The notes under the pieces were generated by a model. That model did not search any database, had not been told where the DNA came from, and worked only from the letters and a program-made list of their open reading frames with translations. 64,000 bases of DNA from Flavobacteriales bacterium (GTDB lineage Bacteria; Bacteroidota; Bacteroidia; Flavobacteriales_D; Sanyastnellaceae), in NCBI GenBank assembly GCA_015665315.1, contig JADFAK010000022.1:1-64000 (forward strand), in the 5' to 3' direction. This document shows, piece by piece, positions 57,373 through 64,000 of this stretch; position 1 is the first letter of the stretch, and each line of letters starts with the position of its first letter. The translations under genes were made by a program, and so were the position numbers.

Positions 57373-58212
57373 TTATTGGGCATCGATGATACGCGTCCAA
57401 AATGCCGCGTTCGGCCTTTTCCGATAATCTTTGCTTTGGTGAATGTGTATTATTGTGTTTTCGGGACTCAGAAGAATAGAGGTAGGGAAAACGGTTTCTG
57501 AGACAAATCCGAACACTTGAAAACCAAATGGCAGTCCGTTTGAATGTTGGATTCCTAACCTTTTGATTTCACGATTGTCTTGATCGTATAGTACTTTGAG
57601 TTGTCCGCTCAAAGAGCCCTCCATACTCGCGGCGTACTTTTGAGGAACAGGTGCAATGGCATAGACAGCGACTTTTTCGTTGTTCATCAATTCATAGTTG
57701 TCTTCTAATTCATTGATTTGAGCCACGCAAAAAGGGCACCAATTGCCGCGATGAAAAACGAGTAGTTTGAATTTGCCCTTGTCCTTGATGGGGTCATAAG
57801 CCGATCCGTTGGCTTGTTTTAGATCCAATGCCGTTAATTCGTCACCGATTTTCAGTTGAATGCTGTGAGAGAGTTTGGCGTACCACATATTGTAGAGGAT
57901 CCAGCCCAACAGGGAAATAGCTGCAATCCAAACGGCCGAATCAAACATGGCCGAATTAAAGAATCGATCGCCGATAGTAATAAGCGTCGCCGCGGCAGTT
58001 GTAGCCGAAAGGATGACCTGCAATGTTGCGGTCGCTTTTGGTTTGACAAGATATATGATAGCGAAGAAACTAAAGGGAAGGGCACAAGCCAAGAAGCACG
58101 AAAACCATATCAGCTGTGCATCGTTTGTGAAATACTGCACTACGCAATAGATCATGGCAATTGCCAGGAATGCGACATATGAAGAAATGAAAATGGGTTT
58201 TAGGCGATTCAT
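57373..58212 (-). CDS. Membrane-anchored peroxiredoxin / AhpC-TSA-like redoxin
   Basis: N-terminal TM segments then 'KFKLLVFHRGNWCPFCVAQINELEDNYELM'; ATG at Met3 of the ORF. Confidence 0.85.
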   Translation of the reverse strand: MNRLKPIFISSYVAFLAIAMIYCVVQYFTNDAQLIWFSCFLACALPFSFFAIIYLVKPKATATLQVILSATTAAATLITIGDRFFNSAMFDSAVWIAAISLLGWILYNMWYAKLSHSIQLKIGDELTALDLKQANGSAYDPIKDKGKFKLLVFHRGNWCPFCVAQINELEDNYELMNNEKVAVYAIAPVPQKYAASMEGSLSGQLKVLYDQDNREIKRLGIQHSNGLPFGFQVFGFVSETVFPTSILLSPENTIIHIHQSKDYRKRPNAAFWTRIIDAQ

Positions 58213-58231
58213 GCTCAATTATTTTTTGGGG

Positions 58232-58239
58232 CAAAGGTA
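58232..58239 (-). promoter_or_regulatory. -7 promoter element of the redoxin gene
   Basis: Minus strand TACCTTTG. Confidence 0.5.
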
Positions 58240-58269
58240 CATCTTGAATCAATGTAACGGTTCAGTTTC

Positions 58270-58277
58270 TACATTTG
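58270..58277 (+). promoter_or_regulatory. -7 promoter element of the thioesterase gene
   Basis: TACATTTG 16 bp before ATG. Confidence 0.5.
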
Positions 58278-58293
58278 CGCAAAAGAGAGATGT

Positions 58294-58689
58294 ATGAAGA
58301 GTAGTTGTCAGATTGAAGTGAGGTTTAAAGATCTAGATGCATTGGGGCATGTCAACAATGCCGTGTATTTTACCTACTTCGAACAAGCACGGATCAAGTT
58401 TTTTGCCGACCACCTAGAGCAGTGGAATTGGGCGGAACAAGGTCTGCTTCTCGCTCACTCAGAAATAGATTATTTGATTCCACTGTATCTTAATGAAAAA
58501 GTAACCGTAGACACTTGGTGTTCTCGTTTGGGTAGGAAAAGTCTGACATTCATGTACGAAGTCTTTACCGAAAAAAATGGAAGCAGGACAAAAGTGGCCT
58601 CAGGGTCATCTGTTTTAGTGTGTTACGACTATAAGGAAAAGTGTACAATTGTCATTCCTGAGGACTGGAGATCGAAATTGATGGGTTGA
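58294..58689 (+). CDS. Acyl-CoA thioesterase (4HBT hotdog fold)
   Basis: 'IEVRFKDLDALGHVNNAVYFTYFEQARIKFF'. Confidence 0.93.
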   Translation: MKSSCQIEVRFKDLDALGHVNNAVYFTYFEQARIKFFADHLEQWNWAEQGLLLAHSEIDYLIPLYLNEKVTVDTWCSRLGRKSLTFMYEVFTEKNGSRTKVASGSSVLVCYDYKEKCTIVIPEDWRSKLMG

Positions 58690-58836
58690 TTGTTTAGATT
58701 CATCGAGGATAATTGATTATTGAGCGACAATAGTGATGTTCTGGCGAATTTTGGCTGGTATTTGGGCTCTAAATAATCACATAACATTGGGGATAAATAG
58801 CTATTTGACTTCTTGGTATATTGGATAGCGCTTACC

Positions 58837-58844
58837 TATATTTG
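58837..58844 (+). promoter_or_regulatory. -7 promoter element of the SprB-repeat protein gene
   Basis: TATATTTG. Confidence 0.5.
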
Positions 58845-58890
58845 ACAGATTAAATAAAAAACTAACTCAGTATTTACAAATTCATTTGAA

Positions 58891-61317
58891 ATGAAGAGAC
58901 TTTTACTATTTCTTACTTTATCCTTCGCAATTGGCGGCCTTCAGGCGCAGATTACAGGCGTTGAGCTAGAAGAATTTTTGGTTCACCCGAGCACTGACTA
59001 TTCTGACGGCATTAACTTGGATGGATACACTACATACAGACTGTATGTAACATGCGCTTCACCTGGTGACTTTCTCTCTTCAGTTTATGGAGTGCAGGAT
59101 GAGCTTACAAGCATTTGGGCAGATGGTGGTTTTTGGCAATCAGCTTTTGGTTCGGCCGTAGTTGATGGTGTGAATCCATCTTTCTTTAACGTTGCCCCAA
59201 CATTGGAATATGATAGTTACGTAACTATTGGAAAAGTAAATTCAACAGATGTTGGACCTTTCTACACAATTCAAGATCCTGACAACTTATGGATTCCGAA
59301 TTTTGAAGCTGGTCTTCCATTGACCCTTCAAGGTCTTGTTGGTGGAGCTTGGTTTACAGCCAATCTTGGTCCTGATGGTGAAGGTAACCCACAGTCGCCA
59401 AACGGTTTTGCTGGTGATGACTTGAAAGTGTTGATTGGTCAGTTTACGACCAACACTTGTTTGAACGGATATGTTAGTGCTGAGGTGTTTGTTAACGCCA
59501 ACGGTAACAACCCTTCATCAGGATTTTACACATTTTCTAGTTGTGATGCGACATTTGGTTGTACCAACCCAGACGCAGAGAACTATGATTCTACTGCAGA
59601 GGAAGATGATGCTTCTTGCGTTTTTGGATGTAGCTTGAGCGTTGCTAGTTTGACTACAAACTTCCCAACATGTGCAGGAAACAACAACGGTTCGATTCAG
59701 ATAACTTCTACTGGCGGACAAGGAGCTGTTATTTATAACATGAACGGTGGAAACAACTTGGCAGTTGGTAACTGGGCGAACCTAGTTAACAATACCTACA
59801 ATATCCATATTCAGGATGGAGCTGGTTGTGTAGTTGATACAGCTATTACCTTAATCACTCCTCCAATCGCGGTAGATATTTCACTGTTCCAAGGAATTCA
59901 GTGTAATGGAGACAACGATGCAATGATCACTGGAACTTTTAGTGGTGGTACTGGAATGATCGTTTTTGACTTAGATCAAAACTTCGATGAGCCAGCTTGC
60001 TTCCCTGATTATACTAACCTAGGCCCTGGAACATATTCGGTTTGGGCGATGGACGAGAATGGATGTACCGTTCAGTCGAATTCTATAAGCGTAGTTCAGC
60101 CTTCAGTTTTGAACATTGCTGTTCAGAACCAATCGGAAGCTTCTTGTTATGGTGTTGCAGATGCCCAACTAGTTATGTTTAAAACTGGTGGAACAGGTGA
60201 TGTCGATTGGTCGATTGATGGCGGTGAAAACTACCAAGAGTCGAATATTCTTCTACTTGCTGGTGGCACCTATACTGTTTGGGGAATTGATGAAAATGGA
60301 TGTACAGATACAGCTGAAGCAACTGTCTTGTCTCCAGATTCTATTACTGTACTAGGTGTTGTTACAGACATCCTTTGTAATGGTGATCAAAATGGTGTGA
60401 TCGATGGTATCGCTTCTGGTGGTAACGCTGGATTTACTTATTCATTCAACGGAGGTAACTATGGCAACTTGTCATTGTGGTCAGACCTTGCTGCTGGAGA
60501 GTATACTATTGACGTAATAGACAACGAAGATTGTGTTGGCTCTACGGTAGTAACTGTTTCTGAGCCAGACGTACTTGAAGTTTCTGCTGATGAGACTGAC
60601 ATCTCTTGCTTTGGCGAGGAAGATGGAGCGTTTTCTATCATTGGAACAGGTGGTACGATGATGTATTCGTACTCACTTGATACAATCACATGGGACAACG
60701 AGGGTATGTACGGCGATCTTGAAGCTGGTACTTACATGTATTACATCGTTGATGCCAATGGTTGTGAGTCTTCTGGTACTGCTACTATTGAAGAGCCTGC
60801 TGAATTGGTACTTACTATCGATGCTTCTGGCCCTGAGTTGGAAGGTGTTGATGGCGGTTTTATCGATATTACGATTGAAGGTGGAACAGGCGACTACGAT
60901 GTTAGCTGGACTTCAACAGATGGATATTCTTCTTCTGATGAAGACATCGACGGAATTGATGGAAACGAAACGTACACTGTTACTGTAACAGATGAGAATG
61001 GATGTACTGTCTCAGAGGAGCAGTTCATCGATTTTATCATCAGCGTGAACGAAGTATTCAACAATGTTTCTTACGGTGTTATGCCGAATCCAAACAACGG
61101 TTTATTCACATTGAATATCTCTGGATTGGCCAACCAAAAGGTTAACTATGCTATTACTGATGTAAGTGGACGTATCATTGCTCAAAAGCAATTGAACACA
61201 ATCAACGGTGAGCATACTTCTACAATTAATATGACTGATGCAGCAAGTGGAATGTACTACTTGACTTTGACTATTGACGGACAAAGCACAACTGCTAAGA
61301 TCATGAAGCAAAACTAA
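58891..61317 (+). CDS. Secreted SprB-repeat protein with T9SS type A sorting domain
   Basis: Repeats like 'ISLFQGIQCNGDNDAMITGTFSGGTG', 'GVVTDILCNGDQNGVIDGIASGGN', 'DETDISCFGEEDGAFSIIGTGGT'; C-term 'GVMPNPNNGLFTLNI...GMYYLTLTIDGQSTTAKIMKQN'. Confidence 0.94.
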   Translation: MKRLLLFLTLSFAIGGLQAQITGVELEEFLVHPSTDYSDGINLDGYTTYRLYVTCASPGDFLSSVYGVQDELTSIWADGGFWQSAFGSAVVDGVNPSFFNVAPTLEYDSYVTIGKVNSTDVGPFYTIQDPDNLWIPNFEAGLPLTLQGLVGGAWFTANLGPDGEGNPQSPNGFAGDDLKVLIGQFTTNTCLNGYVSAEVFVNANGNNPSSGFYTFSSCDATFGCTNPDAENYDSTAEEDDASCVFGCSLSVASLTTNFPTCAGNNNGSIQITSTGGQGAVIYNMNGGNNLAVGNWANLVNNTYNIHIQDGAGCVVDTAITLITPPIAVDISLFQGIQCNGDNDAMITGTFSGGTGMIVFDLDQNFDEPACFPDYTNLGPGTYSVWAMDENGCTVQSNSISVVQPSVLNIAVQNQSEASCYGVADAQLVMFKTGGTGDVDWSIDGGENYQESNILLLAGGTYTVWGIDENGCTDTAEATVLSPDSITVLGVVTDILCNGDQNGVIDGIASGGNAGFTYSFNGGNYGNLSLWSDLAAGEYTIDVIDNEDCVGSTVVTVSEPDVLEVSADETDISCFGEEDGAFSIIGTGGTMMYSYSLDTITWDNEGMYGDLEAGTYMYYIVDANGCESSGTATIEEPAELVLTIDASGPELEGVDGGFIDITIEGGTGDYDVSWTSTDGYSSSDEDIDGIDGNETYTVTVTDENGCTVSEEQFIDFIISVNEVFNNVSYGVMPNPNNGLFTLNISGLANQKVNYAITDVSGRIIAQKQLNTINGEHTSTINMTDAASGMYYLTLTIDGQSTTAKIMKQN

Positions 61318-61339
61318 ATTGCTTCTCTAATACTGAGGT

Positions 61340-61371
61340 AAAAGCCCTGATAGATATCTATCGGGGCTTTT
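61340..61371 (+). terminator. Rho-independent terminator of the SprB-repeat gene
   Basis: AAAAGCCCTGATAG-ATAT-CTATCGGGGCTTTT (one G-U wobble). Confidence 0.85.
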
Positions 61372-61394
61372 GCTTTTACAAGCTTTGTGTTTAG

Positions 61395-61402
61395 TACATT
61401 TG
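61395..61402 (+). promoter_or_regulatory. -7 promoter element of rnpB
   Basis: TACATTTG, with TTTG about 22 nt upstream. Confidence 0.6.
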
Positions 61403-61404
61403 TC

Positions 61405-61752
61405 GCGGCAAGCCGGTTCATCGCTCCACTCGTGGGGAGGAAAGTCCGGACAACATAGGGCGCCGCACTTCTTGAAAGGGAAGGACTCAGCAATGAGGAC
61501 AGATAGTGCTAAAGAAACTTAGACAGCCGAACCAGTTTACTGGTGGTGATGGTGAAAAGGTGCGGTAAGAGCGCACCAGTATTGAGGGTGACCTCAGTAG
61601 CTTAGGTAAACCTTGCGGGTTGAAAGGCCATGTATACCGGAATTCTCTTAGGAGAAAAGAATTGCCCGTTCTTCCGGAGGGTAGGCCGCTTAGATAAATG
61701 ATGAACGCTCCTCTGGAGTACAGAATCTGGCTTATAGGCTTGCCACTTTTTT
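61405..61752 (+). ncRNA. rnpB: RNase P RNA (bacterial type A)
   Basis: 'GAGGAAAGTCCGGACA' and 'ACAGAATCTGGCTTATAGGCTTG' signatures; 5' GGCAAGCC pairs with 3' GGCTTGCC; 3' T-run. Ends approximate. Confidence 0.95.
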
Positions 61753-61765
61753 ACCTTTCTAATCT

Positions 61766-62773
61766 ATGATCCCGAAGATTTCCGTTATCATCCCCATGAA
61801 AAATGAAGCGTCTTTCATTGAGGAATGTTTGGACTCTAGCCTTCGGCAAATGCATAGCAGTTTTCACCTAGAGATTATCGTGATCGACGATCATTCGACC
61901 GATAATTCACCTTCCTTGGTTCAACGTCTGTCGGCACAGCAACCCCAAACAATCATTTTCCTTCCCAACAATGGCCTCGGAATTATAGATGCTCTGTGCA
62001 CCGGTCTCAATGCTGCAACGGGCGATTATATTTCGAGAATGGATGCCGATGACCTTATGCCTGATCATAAACTTCGCCGACTCATGCAAGCGCTTGTCGA
62101 CTGCCCAGAAGCCGCTGTTGCCACCGGGAAAGTCAGCTATATAAGTACGGGGAAATCACTTTCTGAGGGCTTTTTGAACTATGCCGACTGGTTGAATAGA
62201 ATCAACTCGGCACATTGTCCATTTTCGGAGATCTACAAAGAATGCCCAATTGCTTCACCGAACTGGATGATGAGAATGCCCAAATTCAAGGACTTAGGCG
62301 GCTTCGATGGGCTAGAATATCCTGAAGACTACGATCTTGTATTTCGCTGGTATTCCAGTCAACTGAAAACTGCCTATGTTGATCAAGTCACTCACATATG
62401 GAGAGATCATGAGGCAAGGGCTTCGCGTAATGATCCTAATTATGCCGATAATCGCTTCATTCATCTCAAAGTAAGTCAGTTCCTGAACATCGATTATAAT
62501 CCCCATAAGACTTTGTGCCTGCTTGGTGCTGGTCGGAAAGGAAAGAGTGTAGCCAAGGAGCTTGCCGACAGAAACATTGAATTTATCTGGCTCACCAACA
62601 ATTCCAAAAAAATCAATGTGACTATATATGGAGTTCTTTTGAAAGATTGGAATGAACTTGAGGGGCTGAAGAGCGGTCAGCTAATTTCAGCCGTTTCAAG
62701 TCCCGCAGATATAGAGGAAGTCCAATCCAAGTTTGCCCAGAAACCTGAACTACAGTGTTTTCCTTTCTTCTGA
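61766..62773 (+). CDS. Glycosyltransferase family 2 protein
   Basis: 'KISVIIPMKNEASFIEECLDSSLRQ...LEIIVIDDHSTDNSPSLV...ISRMDADDLM'; extra C-terminal nucleotide-binding-like region ('LCLLGAGRKGKSVAKEL'). Confidence 0.93.
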   Translation: MIPKISVIIPMKNEASFIEECLDSSLRQMHSSFHLEIIVIDDHSTDNSPSLVQRLSAQQPQTIIFLPNNGLGIIDALCTGLNAATGDYISRMDADDLMPDHKLRRLMQALVDCPEAAVATGKVSYISTGKSLSEGFLNYADWLNRINSAHCPFSEIYKECPIASPNWMMRMPKFKDLGGFDGLEYPEDYDLVFRWYSSQLKTAYVDQVTHIWRDHEARASRNDPNYADNRFIHLKVSQFLNIDYNPHKTLCLLGAGRKGKSVAKELADRNIEFIWLTNNSKKINVTIYGVLLKDWNELEGLKSGQLISAVSSPADIEEVQSKFAQKPELQCFPFF

Positions 62774-62885
62774 ATCAACCGAATTTGATTTTATATCTTT
62801 AGGCGAGAAGAAATTTGCACCACTCATCTGATCTTGCAAGGAGGATAGTCGCTGCATTTTGTCTGCGTTGTCAAATCCTGGAACC

Positions 62886-64000
62886 ATGAGAACAAGCATC
62901 ATTCAGAAATGTATAATACCCGCGATATTGGTTGGAGTAGGAGTGCTAGCTTTGTCCTGGTCCTACCATGATATCACTCCTTTTGACCATCGAAGCGCCG
63001 TTGGTGATTATCCTACTGCCTATAATTCTCTATTCACAGGCGCTGGCTCATGTGTTCAATGCCATGGCCACGATACGGCTATGATTGCGAGTGTGGATAT
63101 TCTGGGAAACGATGTCAATGTAGTTGACGCCTGGAGTTCAACTATGATGGCCAATAGCGCAAAAGACCCGTTCTGGCGTGCCAAAGTAAGCCATGAAGTG
63201 CTCGTGAACCCAGGTTTACAAACCGCCATCGAAGACAAATGTACTTCTTGCCACGCTCCTCTTGGTCATTTTGCAGCCAAACATGACGGAGCATTGAACT
63301 ACTCAATCGCCGAGATGTTGGTTGATAGCCTCGCTCTCGATGGTGTCTCTTGCGTAGCTTGCCATCAGCAGGATTCCGTGAATTTGGGTGATCAGTTTTC
63401 AGGTCATCTCAGCTATGATACGAATAGGGTGGCGTACGGACAGTACGTCAGTCCGCTTGTGAGTCCTATGGCTTTGGCTTCTGATTACATCCCTCAGCAT
63501 AGTTTACACATCGAGAAATCCGAAGTGTGCGCCACCTGCCACACCCTCATCACGGCGGCTGTGGATCTTGAAGGCAATTTGACAGGGACCGATTTTGTGG
63601 AACAAGCAACTTATCATGAATGGTTAAACTCGCAATATGCCGAGGACAATCAGAATTGTCAGTCCTGCCACATGCCTGTCGCCGCCAAAAGTGAAGTCAA
63701 ACTTGCCGCTGGATTTGATACACCTGCGCGTTCTCCTTTCTATCTGCATGAATTCGCTGGCGCAAATGCTTTTATGTTGTCTGTTTTGAAGGATAACGCG
63801 TCCGAATTGGATGTGTTCGCTTCAGATGAATCCTTTGATAAAACCATGGCCGCCACTTTGGACATGTTGCAGAACAAAAGCTGTGATATCAGCACTGAAC
63901 TCGACTACCGCACGGCAGATACATTGTACTTCGATGTTGCGTTGAACAACCTTGCTGGTCACAAATTTCCAAGCGGATATCCCTCGCGTCGAGCCGTGTT
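62886..64000 (+). CDS. Multiheme cytochrome c, truncated by window end
   Basis: Open frame to window end with CVQCH, CTSCH, CVACH, CATCH and CQSCH motifs; N-terminal signal/anchor 'MRTSIIQKCIIPAILVGVGVLALSW'. Confidence 0.85.
   Translation, partial: MRTSIIQKCIIPAILVGVGVLALSWSYHDITPFDHRSAVGDYPTAYNSLFTGAGSCVQCHGHDTAMIASVDILGNDVNVVDAWSSTMMANSAKDPFWRAKVSHEVLVNPGLQTAIEDKCTSCHAPLGHFAAKHDGALNYSIAEMLVDSLALDGVSCVACHQQDSVNLGDQFSGHLSYDTNRVAYGQYVSPLVSPMALASDYIPQHSLHIEKSEVCATCHTLITAAVDLEGNLTGTDFVEQATYHEWLNSQYAEDNQNCQSCHMPVAAKSEVKLAAGFDTPARSPFYLHEFAGANAFMLSVLKDNASELDVFASDESFDKTMAATLDMLQNKSCDISTELDYRTADTLYFDVALNNLAGHKFPSGYPSRRAV

Noticed and set aside
59688-59702. tRNA T-arm-like 'GGTTCGATTC'
   Set aside because: Lies in frame in the SprB-repeat CDS and has no matching acceptor or anticodon arms. 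No tRNA could be supported in the window.
58891-61317. Repeated segments considered as possible CRISPR or mobile repeats
   Set aside because: They are degenerate protein-level SprB repeats in one intact ORF, not short direct DNA repeats with spacers.
1-64000. Mobile element, phage or defence island
   Set aside because: No transposase, integrase, recombinase, phage structural gene, restriction-modification gene or CRISPR array was recognised.

Overview
64-kb chromosomal window from a Bacteroidota (Flavobacteriia-like) genome. The lineage call rests on type IX secretion (T9SS) signatures, PorP/SprF, SprB-type repeats and TAnnTTTG promoter motifs. Coding density is high. Contents, left to right: a PorP/SprF plus gliding-type CTD adhesin pair; PadR/PspC; a surface-polysaccharide operon (deacetylase, methyltransferase, MBOAT acyltransferase); tpiA/prmA; a sulfur-metabolism island (SulP, SoeA-like molybdoenzyme, fused SoeB-SoeC-like subunit, MoaD, CstB-like persulfide dioxygenase-rhodanese, two YeeE/YedE half-transporters); two UspA proteins; a Gly-rich secreted protein; VIT1, ClpS, a LytTR regulator and RecQ; a cbb3 oxidase cluster (ccoS-NO-Q-P-G-H plus a TauE/SafE-like protein); methylmalonyl-CoA mutase (two subunits); an XRE regulator; fmt, MATE, TrmH and HU; an SprB-repeat T9SS substrate; the RNase P RNA gene; a GT2; and a truncated multiheme cytochrome c. 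The best candidate for something new is the sulfur island and its apparent regulatory wiring: a shared 24-bp dyad (ATGTR-N8-YACAT core) in front of both sulfur transcription units, and Crp/Fnr-like CTGAT-N4-RTCAG boxes in front of cstB, the usp pair and the cbb3 operon. All calls were made by reading; no database search was run.
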